Part shown: positions 47,330 through 60,450 of the stretch, piece by piece
Position numbering within the stretch: the first letter of the stretch is position 1
How the letters are laid out: each line of letters opens with the position of its first letter
Assembly (NCBI RefSeq): GCF_905475465.1
Contig: NC_062252.1
Span: 7,378,001 to 7,442,000 of the forward strand
Source: Pieris napi
Lineage: Eukaryota > Arthropoda > Insecta > Lepidoptera > Pieridae
Length of the DNA: 64,000 bases
Direction of reading: 5' to 3'
The notes under the pieces: generated by a model
The model's database searches: none
What the model was told of the DNA's origin: nothing
The model's input: the letters and a program-made list of their open reading frames with translations, nothing else
Translations under genes and position numbers: made by a program

Positions 47330-47975
47330 TGGCCGATTTACATTATCTTAGTGTTTAGGAGAGTGCTTTAGGATAGTACTTTAGTTGAAACATGTAAACG
47401 CTACTTGCTTTAGTACGGTCAAAATAGAATCGCTTTTTATTTTTGTTTCAAGTGATACCCCCCCCCCGCCCCCCCACCCCCCCCCCCCCCCGAGTTCTTC
47501 CCTCGTTGTGTGTAAACACGTTATTTAGTAAAATCTTTAGGAGAGTGCATAAGTGCCGCGAAACGCGTGCGTGTTTTTTTATTTTTAAAGATGGCTAAAT
47601 GGTCGGAAGATAACTATCAGATTTGTGTCTGAATATGTTGTTCACGAATGTTTGTGGAACGTTAAAAACAATTTATACAAAAACAAACAGGCTAGGCATT
47701 CGGCATACACTGCCCTAAAAGAAGCTATTTTATTTATTATTTATATTTAGTTTATTTATTTCGAATAAAATCTCGTCTTCTATTTGTTGCATTAGTATTT
47801 TGCGTAGAATAGAGCGTATTTGCCGACGTCGTTGCGCGTTCATTGTGGCGCTGTAATGATACTCTACTGGAAGAAATGTAAACGTTCACTCGCAACGCAC
47901 TAAAGCACTAAAGAACTTGCCTTTCAACTTGAACTAAAATACTCTCCTAAACACTAAGATAATGTAAATCGGCCT
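47330..47975 (+). mobile_element. 646-bp MADF-carrying element, most complete copy
   Basis: Inverted ends TGGCCGATTTACATTATCTT and complement, TAA on both sides (47327-47329, 47976-47978). Inside: a long C-tract (about 47458-47492), then ATG at 47591 opening M-A-K-W-S-E-D. A frameshift near 47612 interrupts the MADF-like frame that continues R-F-V-S-E-Y-V. There is no transposase. The same family lies at 8285-8447 and 12675-13113 plus 15496-15515. Confidence 0.8.
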
Positions 47976-48436
47976 TAAGGTTCCAATTTTAACTGTTAAT
48001 TACATTTAAAGACTACAATATTAAAACTACGCTGTAAAAATTGTGAGTAAATATAAAGCCATTGTTAAAACTTCGTCTTTAAAAGTAGTTGTCCAAAGAA
48101 AATCTTCAGTAAGGTTTCTATGCATAAAATGAGCTAGAAGCCGAGCACCGGTAGCGAGTTAAAAACAGCCACAAAGTTACGCTAAAATTGTCTTTTCTTA
48201 ACGTAAATGCATTGACAACCTGTGTTCATGGTAAGTTAAAGTATCCATAATTTTTCATAACTGAATATTTTTAACTTTTTATAAAATCTCACCATGCAAC
48301 ACATTATGTTTTATACATATTCATTGTTTATATTATAAAGATACAGTGAATTTGTACATACACAATTTATGTGCCTTTAAAAATGTTGAGAACGAATTTT
48401 ATCTCATTAAGTAATTTATACGTGTCTTATGTTTAA

Positions 48437-48575
48437 TCTTAATATATATATATATATAAATTACGCGTCACGTGGTTAGCCCGCTACGGACTCCTAAACT
48501 ACATAACCTATTTCAATCAAATTTGCACACCGTGTGCAGTTTGATCTAACTTAAAAAATAGGATAGTTTACATAT
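48437..48575 (+). mobile_element. Helitron 5' fragment
   Basis: A TC start and (TA)n lead into aaattacgcgtcacgtgg, ggactcctaaactacat and the palindrome tgcacaccgtgtgca, as in 9589-9950. The 3' part is lost; another Helitron follows directly. Confidence 0.6.
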
Positions 48576-48586
48576 ATATATATAAT

Positions 48587-48801
48587 TCTACTGCACGTGT
48601 GTATGTCACTGAACTTCTCTTAAACGGCTGGACCGATTTGAATGATTTTTTTGTATGCGTTTGGGTGGAGTTCTGGATGGTTTAGAATTTAGATTCATAA
48701 ATCAGCCCGGCAGGTCGCGCTGCAGAAGGTACTCTCATAATTTGTTTAATATCTTAATCGCTTGTAATATCATGCAGGACAACGTCTGTCGGGTCCGCTA
48801 G
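48587..48801 (+). mobile_element. Complete small Helitron
   Basis: It starts TCTACTGCACGTGTGTATG and ends with the stem words gacaacgtctgtc and gggtccg, then CTAG, with T following. At 215 bp it has no coding content. The internal accgatttgaatgattttt is typical of this class. Confidence 0.75.
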
Positions 48802-51345
48802 TAATAATATGTATGAACCATAGAATAGAGTATATACCTAATATAGTTGAAATTATCCCAATACTTTTGCAGAGATGGTTTCCATTCTGTATAGCTTAAT
48901 GGCTGCGGCTTTTGTTGGAGACTTATCTCCATTTTCACACTTTAGTAAATGACATTTTAGTACTGGTTATATGCGCACATTACAGGGTGATACTAGAAAA
49001 ATAAGAAATGAAGGATTCAGATAGTGTATGGTTAAAACCTTTTATTATAAACTGCTTTTTTGATCTGCAGTCACACATCGAGGAATTATGTAAATGTAAT
49101 TTTTATGTAATGATATGATTAATAATAATTAATGTACTTAAATGGTTTCTTACTCAGATAAATTTTATTAAAATATACACAATGGTTATTTTGTTAATGT
49201 TATTAATTAAAAATGTCATCTGATCCCAAAATTGTAACTTAAATTAAGTATTCAAGTTACATGAAAATGCAACTAAATTTGCGACGTCAGTGTCACAAAC
49301 ATTTACTAGAAAGCTTTTTGTAATATGATGCATGTATTTCAATACGTTCTGTCTATAAATGATGTAGTAGTAAAGTATTGAGTATTCGTAGAAAAAAATG
49401 TCACCAAACGTTATTTCGTAGTAAAAATATATTGTAATTCTCCAACACGCTTTAATTTTATCTGGAAACTGTAAATGATACGTTTTATCAATTAAAGTCG
49501 GTAACACGAATAATTTGCCGATACACGCAGCAAAGTACGGCCATTTATGTAGATTAACGTCAGGATTTTAAATGTTTCGTGTCATTTATTTTGGCATATT
49601 TGTTGTACTTCTTTAATCGAATTTATTCCGTCAGTACAAACTTAGCTATGGATCCCGTTGTTATATGGCCTAAAGGGTAAAATATAGGTAACCTATTTAG
49701 CGGAACAACGGTGCGTCTGACATTTCGTTCTTCCGGTTGAGTTATCGTCCTTCTTCAAAATGTCAAAACTAACCTGTTGTTGGTATTCAATCTTGGATAT
49801 CAAGTTTGATAGTTTGGATGAGTTTCAGTTGAGTTAGTTCAGATGCTAATTTAGTATATGTTTCTTGTTAACTTTCTGAAGGATATAAATTTTATAGATT
49901 TTCTTACACTCTGGATCTGTATTTTAAACAGTATTATGCGCCATTGCATGTAATTCCTGCCTGAATTGCGGACACACACGGTAAGATTCAGAAAGTGGAA
50001 TTAGTGCTATTCTGACTTCAAATTTTTAAATATGTATTTGATTTTGACATACGGAAGTCATATTTCGCGCCAAATCTAATGATGATGATATTAATTTATC
50101 CCTAATAAGAAAGGCAAAAGACTTTAGTCCATACAGCCAGGTCTTGGCGCCAAATCTAATTTCTCAGTGAAATTCAGATTCTTGTCAATTTTTGAATTCA
50201 CAGACTATAAATATGTGTGTAGTGTGTTTAAGACCTAAAGAGGTCTTAAACATATAAATCGACTAAAGACTAAAGAGTCTTTAGTCGATTTATGCACCGT
50301 CAACTTTTTGTAAAAGCAACTAAAACGAAGTCACAATGACGCCCAACCATAACCTCAAAATGAGTTAAAACTAAAAACCCATGAAACTGTTTAATCTTAA
50401 AATCAATTTCCAAGCATTTAAAGGCATAGATCACTATGTCTGAATTCTACAATGATATCTTTACTGATTGACACTACGACCCTACCTCGATGGCATACCG
50501 ATTAAAACAAATCACATTTTGAACCTTATCCCAATAGGATTAAGACTACATTAAACACGATAATAACTTAACCTTTTAAGTATTTTGAATGCAAACGTTC
50601 GCTTTACGCAACTGTTATCAAGCAATTTTGATATTGCTAATGCGTAGTTTGTGTGTCATTTACTACTGAAGTTACCATTTAAGTAAATTATAGATAATTT
50701 ACTTCCTATATTGGGAATGCTGATCTTTAAAAAGCGTAAGAAATATCGTAGAGGATAGACGACTGATCGCAATATTGTATACAGAGAACAGACAACCTCA
50801 TATATTGTTCCGCGCCTTGTTAATTGTCTCATTGCCTCAAATCTCAATATAACACCAGAAAATTGTATCTACCCTTAAAAGATATTTTTGGCAAACCTGG
50901 GATGTGATTGTTTTGCTCCATAAATTTAAGAAAGATGTAATACATAAGGTATAAAAACGTATTTGTCTTTGTATGGATTGTATTTTTTTATTTATTTGTA
51001 CTGACTGGTACCCTTCAGACACCGAGGGTAGACCCGTTACTGGTTTTTGGATGTTTTCTGTACTTATAGTTTATTTATGTTTAGGCAATAAAATAAATGT
51101 TTAGGTTTAGAAGGCCTATTGGGTTATCTGCAAAGAATGTATTAGATTCCTGACATTAAAATGCGAAAGTGGACGTGGAGCGATGACTGAAATGAACTTA
51201 TACAATTCATTCTTATACCTCAAGTGATATTTAATGATTGTCTGCTTACCATGAGTACGTTAAGTATTTAGGTCCATGAATATTCCTTGAAAAATACATC
51301 CAGATAGAGAATGTCTAAAGGCCCAAATTGGTCCAATTTTATTAA
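48802..51345. other. No gene recognised; twin hairpins inside
   Basis: AT-rich DNA with short unsupported frames (49244-49507, 50656-51022, minus). The only structure noted is the pair of perfect hairpins at 50228-50293, listed separately. Confidence 0.5.
50228..50293. repeat. Two adjacent perfect hairpins with AAAG loops
   Basis: The first hairpin is 50228-50249: 9-bp arms TTAAGACCT / AGGTCTTAA, loop AAAG. The second is 50254-50293: 18-bp arms ataaatcgactaaagact and complement, loop AAAG. Both arms are perfect. Confidence 0.8.
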
Positions 51346-51545
51346 TTACTATCTATCTGCCCCTGCGTACTTCGTTTGGCCGTAATGATTTTTTACTTAG
51401 CCTAACTTTTTAGTAGCTACATACCAACATATGGAATATTTTGCTACCCCATAGAGATTGTTCGGTTTTCCGTAATAAAAACGATGTAGTAAAAACTATT
51501 TGTTTAATATTTTCCAATTTTTTTCTCCATATAAACCTTTATTAT
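51346..51545 (-). mobile_element. Decayed Helitron fragment
   Basis: Shares tacttcgtttggccgtaatg-like words, taccaacatatggaatattttgc and ccccatagagattgttcgg with 39599-39740. The terminal CTAG has become CTAT. Confidence 0.5.
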
Positions 51546-51599
51546 TATATATAAAAAAATGATGAAATTGATCCAGCCGTCTTCGAGTTTTAGTATCAT

Positions 51600-52490
51600 A
51601 TTTTGCGAAAAAATTAGAAAAAATGCTCCAAACATTAGACAGGGAAAGTCAAAAAGTCGGGCTTTACATGAATACCACAAAAACAAGAATCTTATCCAAC
51701 AGTGTGTGCCAGCCAATCAGAGTCGACAGTAAACCTATAGAATATGTTAACAACTATGTATATTTAGGAAAACAAGTATCTTTCGATAAGAACAGCAGTG
51801 AAAACGAAGTAGATAGAAGAATAAACGTGACTTGGAAGAAATACTGGACCCACAAGGAAATTCTGAAAGGAAACTACAGTCTACAACACAAGAAGATAAT
51901 GATGGATTCAAATATTTTACCTTGTCTTACATACGCAAGTCAAACGTGGGTTTTCAGCAAGAAAACAACTAGAAAAATCCTGTCTTGCCAGCATGCAATG
52001 GAAAGAAGCATCCTAAAGTTAAGGAGAATAAACAAAATAAAAAATGTTGAAATCCGTAAAAAAAACCAAACTTACAGATGCACTTGAACAAGCTCTAAGG
52101 CTAAAATGGAAATGGGAAGGTCATATTGCCAGAGCGCGGGATAAAAGATGGACACTAGAAATAACAAAATGGACTGGACCTACTGGAAAGAGACGTATAG
52201 GACGACCAAGGGAAAGATGGACAGATGACATTGTAGAACTAGCGGGGGAAAACTGGATGGATGTTGCGCAAAACAAAGAAAAATGGAAAATTATGGAGGA
52301 GGCTTTTACCCTAAAAGGGGCCATACAAAAACCAGATATAAAAAAAAAATAATAAATAAAATCTAACTTAAATTTTGTTAAAACTTACTAACTTAACTAA
52401 TACTAATAAAATATTAAGGAATATAAACTAACAATTGTTGTATGTATGGATTAAATAAAGCTTTAATAATTTTGCGATTCATTTTTATTT
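51600..52490 (+). mobile_element. RTE-like LINE, C-terminal part of reverse transcriptase ORF
   Basis: The frame 51623-52087 reads T-L-D-R-E-S-Q-K-V-G-L-Y-M-N, then Y-L-G-K-Q-V-S-F, L-P-C-L-T-Y-A-S-Q-T-W and M-E-R-S-I-L. After a frameshift near 52060 the frame 52044-52352 continues L-K-W-K-W-E-G-H-I-A-R and R-R-I-G-R-P-R-E-R-W. It is the same clade as 11306-12029 but a different, longer copy. 5' truncated; the A-rich 3' side ends near 52490. A separate scrap of the same C-terminus (G-W-L-D-L-A-Q-D-R) lies at 52715-52815. Confidence 0.82.
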
Positions 52491-53520
52491 ATATAGATTA
52501 TAAACTGTCACAGTAAATACTAGGTTTAATTTGAATTGAAATATTTGAAAATATTATTTTTAATTTGTGAATGATATTATCCTTTTTTGATTTAATCTAT
52601 TTAGATTACTTTACTTTACTTTACTATTTAGTAGGAACATAAATATATAGTTTGTATGTAACTGATATATGATATTTATCCCCTTCAGATGTGTCAGTAA
52701 ACCAAAGAAAATGTAGTACGATGATGTAACGGTAGCAGGAATTGGGTGGTTGGACCTTGCTCAAGACAGGGAAACCTGGAGGAAAATGGAGTAGGCTTAT
52801 ACCTAAACGGGGCCAAATTATAAAACAAATTAATAACGTTTAATTACAAATCACAAACACGTCATGTAACTTAACTCAAATTTAAATTGGAATTAAGAAT
52901 GCTTTTATAACAAAATTATAGATTCGAATAGACAAATTTAAATATAATATGTACTAAGCTTTATATACACCCTAACACTAGTCTAGACTATTAAAAGATA
53001 ATCCTAATTTAATAGCTGAAACGCTTTGAAAACTGTACTTAGCGTCTTATCAAATCTATTGCTTCATAATTGCTGGGAACCGCCGTTATCCTCTATTGTC
53101 CATGGATCTAAGCCGATACAGAATTAACGGTAATTACTAATAGTCTAATACAGGGCCGGATCGGATAAGGTAGGACAACAATAGGTGTTTATTCGAGACC
53201 AAAGACTTAAAAAGCCCATACAATCATGACTGAAATATCTTACATTAATCATCAATTTATTGAATTACTACAAATGAAAAAAAAAAAAAATAATATATTA
53301 ATAAATGAGGTTTAAGTTTCTATTTAGTTTTAGTTATTTTTGTGAATTTTTTATGTTCTAATATAACTGATGTTTATAAAATTTGTGAAGACATATTTTC
53401 TTGTATATTTCAAGCATAGGTACATGTTGTTTTAGGACTTAAAAAATAAATGTATATTGCGTAACAATTACCGTATTTAATAATAAAAGACCGTCTTTTA
53501 TTGACATAACCTTTACACAT
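52491..53520. other. Intergenic, one RTE scrap
   Basis: Apart from the short RTE scrap at about 52715-52815 I see no feature in this AT-rich stretch. Confidence 0.5.
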
Positions 53521-53698
53521 TTAAAGAAAAAACTTTTTAACCGGATTAAAGTTATGTTTTATTATAAATTACCACGTCACCGTGACCACGCACGCCGTAA
53601 AGCACGCGAAACGTCGGATAAATTTAAAATTATGTTAAATAATTGTAAATTTATAAAAATACATAACTTTAATCCGGTTAAAAAGTTTTTTCTTTAAA
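53521..53698. mobile_element. 178-bp MITE with ~37-bp inverted ends
   Basis: Left arm taaagaaaaaactttttaac then cggattaaagttatg; the right arm is the complement, ending at 53698. The centre holds gtgaccacgcacgc and gtaaagcacgcgaaacgtcgg. A partial copy is at 16655-16800. Confidence 0.78.
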
Positions 53699-54964
53699 CA
53701 AAAGTCTGGTTACTACAAGTCTAACGTACTACTAGTCTGGTATGAAGCTAGGACTAGGTAATACTTATATTTTGCAAGTACGGCCCATGGCTATTACTGA
53801 ATGGTCCCAGATTCCTTACTCGGCAGAATTAACTGCTCATTATGCGATCGTCACACTGACAGAATAATCGCTGATAAAACCACCAATTCAATGGATTTCC
53901 AAACTGTCTGAATGATTGTATTGAAATTATTGAATATTGCAATGAAAGTTTTTCTGCTGATTGAGGATCTGATGTCATGCGGTATTTTTAATGATTAGAT
54001 CTGCATATTTATTGTTATGAAGTGTATTTTTAATTTTTACAGAACATGTTTAACCACAGAATAGTCTGAATTAATAAGGAGCAATTAATATTATTACAGA
54101 TATTATTAATCGTATTGGAAATATATACTTTCATCAAATACCCTTGTTTGGGCTTTTACTTCTTTCATTACCAGTTGCCAGAGCAATTACAATACTCCTA
54201 ACAGATCTTAATACATAATTTTTGACCCTTCATCTGTTTCATTGTTATCTTAATAGTTATCCTATGGGCCTTTAACAAATTCTTCCATTTGTCTCTCATC
54301 TTCGCTACTATTTTCCAACCTTTCCCAGCTCTCTCTTTGATTTCTTCTTCCTAGGTTTCTGGCCTTCTCTTATTCTCGCATTGAGCTATTCTCAGCAAGG
54401 GTCTTACGACACGACGTATGTTATTTTGTAGGCTCCGTTTTTACTTTAATTTTCAACCAACGCACACACTAACACCAAACACTCACATACAATTCACGTT
54501 TATATCAAACAGCAAAATAATAATCAGCAACACAATGTCCGAAACATTCCCTTAATTCTATATAACAATAAGCATTATTACACAAGCTCTTTTAGTTTAC
54601 AAGAAATAGTTCGACAGCTAACGCCCAAAACGTTGTGAACAATCAGAAGAACGATAAATAAACGCGTGCCCACTTACTAATTTAGCTAATAATCATTCGA
54701 TAAGGAGCCGAAAGGTCGAAATAGGTGCAGCGAATGTAATTTACAGCAAACCGCATATTTATTGCTAAAACCCTTTTATGCGAATAAAAACCTTATTCAT
54801 ATGCATTTAAGGTTAAGTGGATCTAACGGTATTTCATAAGTGTTGTCCTAATGATTGGTTGTATAATTCTTAAGGAGGCTTAACATAAATTAAGTTGTGT
54901 AATAGTCCCTCAGTTGAAGTGTGCCGACTTAGGTGGCTCATAGTACCTTAAGCACTTAGCACAT
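53699..54964. other. No feature seen
   Basis: AT-rich intergenic DNA. Confidence 0.5.
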
Positions 54965-55565
54965 TAGATTTTTTTTTTATATAATAGGGTGGCAAACGTG
55001 CCTCGGGGACGCCGCTTCTGGACACAAATTTTTAGTGTGTGCGCTGCCGGCTTTTGAGGGAGGTGTACGCTCTTACTTTGAATAGTTGGAGGTTGTATCT
55101 CTCAGGGAAGAGCTCCAACGGTAGTCGATTCCACAGTTCGCTAGTTCGCAAAAGAAGACTTCCAGCCGTCAAGGTGATGTTGATGAAATTTTGCATTGAT
55201 ACGGCTCGTACGGTGTAGAAACGAGCCTGGAGGGATCAACCCAAACAATTCTTCAAAACACTCAGCATAGTAGGTTTGTAGAAAACGCAAAGAGACGCAA
55301 TATCTCTGCGTAGAGAGAGATAATCAAGCCGATCGAAAACGTTGGAGATTGACAATTCGACACGCCCTTCTCTGAATTTGGTCAGAAGAAAGAAGCTGGT
55401 ATTTGGACGCACCAGCCAAGAGATGTGAGCATATTCCATATGAGGTCGTACTTGAGCCTTGTATAGCTGCTTAGAAGTATATAATGTAATTCTAAAACGT
55501 CTATAGTAACTCATATAATCATATATGTACCCGACCATATTTATTCTTGGTTCTGTGGGATACAA
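54965..55565 (-). mobile_element. Jockey/CR1-type LINE 3' fragment
   Basis: The minus-strand frame (55236-55565) reads L-Y-T-S-K-Q-L-Y-K-A-Q-V-R-P-H-M-E-Y, then R-L-D-Y-L-S-L-R-R-D-I-A-S-L-C, the region downstream of the RT catalytic palm. Broken frames carry on to the 3' end at 54965, where a poly-T marks the tail. Confidence 0.78.
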
Positions 55566-57298
55566 CGAGCAGAGTAGGTACGCTGAGAATTCGCGCTTGT
55601 GATATACTTAATAAAACAATTACATGGTAAGGATAGTGATTTGAGAGTACGACAGTACCTTAGACTTAATGTGCCTGGAGGGTACGTCAGTTAACATCGT
55701 CTGCCGTTACTTCTAACCTTATGAAAAGGGCACATATGTTTCGCTATATTACTTTAGTTAACGAATTACATAGGTTAACCTTTTTTATTGTCCGTTGAGT
55801 GAACCGACAATAGTTCTACTACTTGTTAGGTAGTTAAATTTGACATTTTTTAAATTTATAATTCTTTACTTTGTTTTTTAATTATGCATTCATGTCGATT
55901 TAGGGTCATCTGTTAGAAAAGAATTGTGTTTTGTGTAAATAAAACTAAATGAATAAATATTAAAATTTGTTGATTGGTCGAGATTTTCATTTGGAGTTAT
56001 CGATTCAGTTCTAAGACTTTAAAATATATGCAATTAGATTTAAGTATGGAAAGATATTGGGGATTGGATTGTTTCCTAGGGGAATAAGATTTCTTGTAGT
56101 CTCAGAAATATCTCGAATTAAAATAGAAATCTGACACATGTCAATTTTCCCAAATCCCACTATTAAATAAATATTTCAATATAATTGTTGTATCGCGCGT
56201 AATAAGCCTTAGGTCGAAAACACTCACGTAAAATCAATTTATTAGGAATTGAATGTTCCAATAGACCAATGAACGTTAATATTTATATGCAATTACACGT
56301 TTGCCGCAAATGTTACGTAAATCTTTGACACAAAAATTAAAAAGTCGATTGTGTAAAATATTTTTTAGTCTATGTTGAAATTGTACAATATCTAAACGAT
56401 ATAAACTATAGTTTAATATAAAGGGATGAATTCTTTCCCACAAACTTGTCTGTCAAAGTTTTACTAAAATCTGACATGCCGGTTTCCTCACAGGGTTTCT
56501 CATAATAATTCAAGTGGAAAGCCTAAACACATTACCTAGGAATACCTGCTCCAATATAGGTATATGTAACTTTCAAATCCGGTTTTTGAAGTTTTTATAA
56601 ACTCGAAGGAAAATTAGCTGCATACGATCTTCATAACTCTTGTATATATGTGTATAAATAAACGAATTAACACAAAATACACTTTTATAAAAGATTAAAT
56701 CACAAATAAGGATTATTATTATATCATACATTTTAAAGCATTTTCATAACGTTTTATTAAAGGAATTATTAATTTTACCAACACGATAATTCAATTAATA
56801 ATAACGTAGATATTGCATTGATAAATATATTGCGCAATTTACATGTTACGAACAGTGTTGCCCCAATTCAGGCGCCTCCATCAAACTGTAAACGGAATCC
56901 TCTTTCGTATTTGCCAGTTATTTGGTAAAAGTTTAGTGGGTCAGCAGAGTTGGGAAAAACAGAAATACGACGCTTGATTTATTAGCGTGGTACGTTGTGG
57001 TTATTTTTATTAGAACGATGTTCAGTGGATTAATACATTTTCCAAATAAAGGTGTTTAATTTCTTGCGCAATAGTTGGTATTATTACGGTAATTAAATTT
57101 GTAGAAACAGCAGTGTCCAGGTCACCAAACCTTAATTTTCGATTAATGGAGTAATGTAATCTTTTACATTGTTCAGGAAACCTGTAAAAGATCATAGTTA
57201 TTATAAAACATTAACTTACTACGTTATGGTTGAAGTGACTTACTAGTTAGCTAACTAAAAGTGTAGTGAAATGTGACCTTAAGCTTGTGTTAATTTTA
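55566..57298. other. No feature seen
   Basis: AT-rich intergenic DNA without a readable gene or shared repeat. Confidence 0.5.
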
Positions 57299-57580
57299 GA
57301 AGTTATACTTTTGGCGCGTTAGGGAAAAATGATGAGAGTAAATTTTTACGATTCGCGCGTCCACCGTCACAAAAAACCGACACCCTGAAGTTAGATATAG
57401 TCAACATTTTAGTTTTTTTTGAAGTTATACTTCTTTTGGCGCGTTAGAGTTTTAGTTTAGTAGTTTTTTCTACAAACATGGGATAAGGCGAAAGATAACA
57501 TTTTTGAAAATATTTTTATCTTGTTACGCCAAAGTAGTATAACTTCTGACGCGTGTACATTAGTACATACACGTTTTTTT
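57299..57580. mobile_element. MITE with tripled GAAGTTATACTT end motif
   Basis: gaagttatacttttggcgcg at 57299 is repeated at about 57420 in the same orientation and inverted at about 57530 (cgccaaagtagtataacttc). Same family as 40330-40665. The internal duplication of an end suggests a nested or rearranged copy. Confidence 0.6.
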
Positions 57581-57774
57581 TAATCTATATAATTCTAGGG
57601 AAAAATTAAGAGTCTTTAGCGGTAATATGCCTGCTAATTTGAACAATATCATCTAACATATTATGCTAAAATGAATTTATTTATTACCCATAGCATATAT
57701 AAACAAAATATATACGAATACTAGAACAATGAACCTTTAACTAAAAAAACCTTAAAATTATAATAACTAAAATA

Positions 57775-57985
57775 TATTATCAAAACAAGTTCCTTTCCGA
57801 AGAAGTATCTGCCAGAAGCAGCGTTCCCCCTTTGAATAGCTAGACTAATTCTTTGTCCGAGGTAGCTGCCAGCTCTTCCTGTGATGTGGACTAATCTTTT
57901 TGCTATTTCTAGCGCTAGGACCCCACGGGCCAAGTGTCTCGACACCGAATGGGACAAAATCATATTCGGAGCCTAGACCCCTGTA
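57775..57985 (-). pseudogene. Retroelement C-terminal domain remnant
   Basis: Minus-strand codons give A-K-R-L-V-H-I-T-G and G-S-Y-L-G-Q-R-I-S-L-A-I-Q-R-G-N-A-A-S, nearly identical to the end of 19840-20460. Upstream, S-V-S-R-H-L-A-R-G is a frameshifted form of the V-E-T-L-G-P-W-G block. Confidence 0.6.
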
Positions 57986-59939
57986 TTTGCAAGCCTAAAT
58001 TATCCTTTTGTTTTGAAGTTGTTTAAAAATATTAACAGTTTTCTTAAGGACATAGACCGGCAAAACTTTGATCCTATTACATTCCAAATTAATCTCTAGA
58101 ATATTCCGTTAAGCTATATTTGGTACCTACAAGTTGCGTAATGATATAATAATTAAGATAACGGATTTAATTATATGGAGTTGATTTAGTGAACAATGAT
58201 AAATGACTCACTTTGATGTACTAGTTTAATTGATTTCTCTCCCGCTTAGGTAATATTGATTTTACCGAATAATATTATCACGCGACTTCGGCAAGGTTCT
58301 TTAATGAATATACTCCGTATATACTTTTAGTTATTGAATTTCATTCACGGAGAAACAAAAACAAGAATTATACTTTATCAGAAAGGAACCTGAATTTTTT
58401 GAGAACGTCGTTAGTTTTTTAACAAACTTTACGCTGTATCAGATGTACAAATATTCATTGAAACAATTGAAAACGGTATTTTAATCTTCATATATTATCA
58501 TTCTTTGTTATACTTACAATAATATATGCATACAGTATTTTAGTGTGATAATTCAACAAAATACTATAGTCGTATTTTTAATTAGACGAAGCCAACTGAC
58601 AGTAGCTAATGTCACTTTGTAAAATAATGTTGCCATATTTAAAGTAATAGTGATGCGTTCAGTTCTTGTTCAATCAGATGAATGAACAATGAGTGTGAAT
58701 AGTCAATCATTTCAAACAATAAAAGAATATTATTTCTATTTTAAAATTGTATAAAAGTGCTCTGATATAAGTTAGGTACTAATACTATGTAACTACAATC
58801 AGTTTTTTGACGTCTTATTACAAAGCGCGGCGCGGCGACTAGTGCTATCACCGATCATTAATTCAGGGGTTTTTACTTTGTCACAACACTATTTTTATTT
58901 CATTAAAAACTGACAACACCGTAAACGTCAGTTGACTTCGTCTAATTAAAAATTCGACTATAGAAACGGTAGATATTTAAATCAGGAATAAACAAAAACA
59001 AAATATAAAAACTCGATAATATTGCATTTTTAATATATGTATTTCTCATTTAGTTACGCAAAGATTAAGATATGAATGGCCTGTGACCCAAGGCGCGCCT
59101 TTCCAGAAATCATGAGATTTATTAACATTCAATGGCAGGTTCCCTTTCACTGGTAGGCGCGTCAGGTCATCCCACTAAATACTAAACTGGTCCTATACCA
59201 GCTAGTTTATTCGGCGCAAAGCTAGATTTATTTGTATAGGAAATATATTTTACAGTTAGTATAATATTATAGGAATATATTTTAATGTCTCAAAAGTTTA
59301 TCGTGTATTGAAAATAAATGAACGAAAATTTTGTTTGTACATAAGTAAATGAAGTCAATTGCCATGCCCAAAATTTATTTTCGGCTAAAACTTCCGGGAA
59401 TCACTAATTATTGAGACTCGGAAGGCAAAATGTCTATAAAGGTGACGTTGAAATGTGTCTAACTCAAGTTCTTATGGGTGGATACGAAACTTTGAACCCC
59501 CAGTAATATGCGATTACAAAAGTCAAAACAATATTAGAGTTTTTATTGTACTAATATATCCTAACATATACCTATTATTTTAGAAAATATCTTTTTTGTG
59601 ATTCTACCTACTATAGAAATATATAAATCAAAGTCTCTAGTAAGTACTAACATTATTACTAAAGCATAAAAGTTTTACGAAACTCCGTTTTTATAGTCTT
59701 TGAAAGTACTAAAGGCGCCAAGCGGTTTACATGTTTTTCTTCGTGTCATTAGAATAATCGACGTTCATTGAATATCATTAAAGTAATGTATGCAGAATTC
59801 ATTTACCGCACCAATCAATGGTAATGCTCAAATTATTCTGTCACGAGAGATTGATACATATTCACAAGTCACATAAAATTAATGTGTAGACTATAATTTA
59901 ACCGCATATTTAGTGAAAAAGCCCTCTCGTGTAAAAATC
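57986..59939. other. No feature seen
   Basis: AT-rich intergenic DNA. No exon, RNA gene or recognised repeat. Confidence 0.5.
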
Positions 59940-60180
59940 TACTATATAAAAATAAGTCGGGTTTTCCTTCCTGATGCTATAACTCCAGAACGCAAGAAAC
60001 GGTTTCCACGGTTTTGCATTCGTTGGAAAGGTCTCGGGCTCCGTGAGGTTTATAGCAAAGAAAATTCAGAAAAAATTTCAACAGAAAAGCGGGATCACCA
60101 AAAGAAATGTTACATAAAACGAAGCCATCTGGTGGCGAAACGGAGTTCGCCGAGTTTGCTAGTAGAATTATATTTTTGAA
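59940..60180 (+). mobile_element. Helitron-type fragment
   Basis: tcgggttttccttcctgatg, ctataactccagaacgcaag, ttttgcattcgttggaaag and gtgaggtttatagcaaagaa form the 5' part of an abundant lepidopteran repeat I associate with Helitrons. The 3' CTAG end is absent. Frames across it (59913-60388) are accidental. Confidence 0.45.
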
Positions 60181-60354
60181 TCAGGAGTGTTTTGACGATG
60201 ATAAAAACTACTTAATTTTAAACTACTATGTAAGAAAACAAAAGATACATATGAAAGCTACTTACTTCGCTGGCACCCAAAATGAGTATTGCCAGGAGAC
60301 AAGAGAACGTCACCTTCGACAACGACATCGACATCGACAACTTGCGCTGATACC

Positions 60355-60450
60355 TACTTGTGAAACGCCCATGGAACTCTGGCATTGAGAGTGTCCATGG
60401 GCGGCGGTATCATTTAACATGAGGTGAGCCTCTTGCCCGCTTCCCCTCTG
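60355..60450 (+). mobile_element. CR1-type LINE 3' end
   Basis: gggcggcggtatcatttaac, then gaggtgagcctcttgcccg, as at 44580-44645. Confidence 0.55.
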
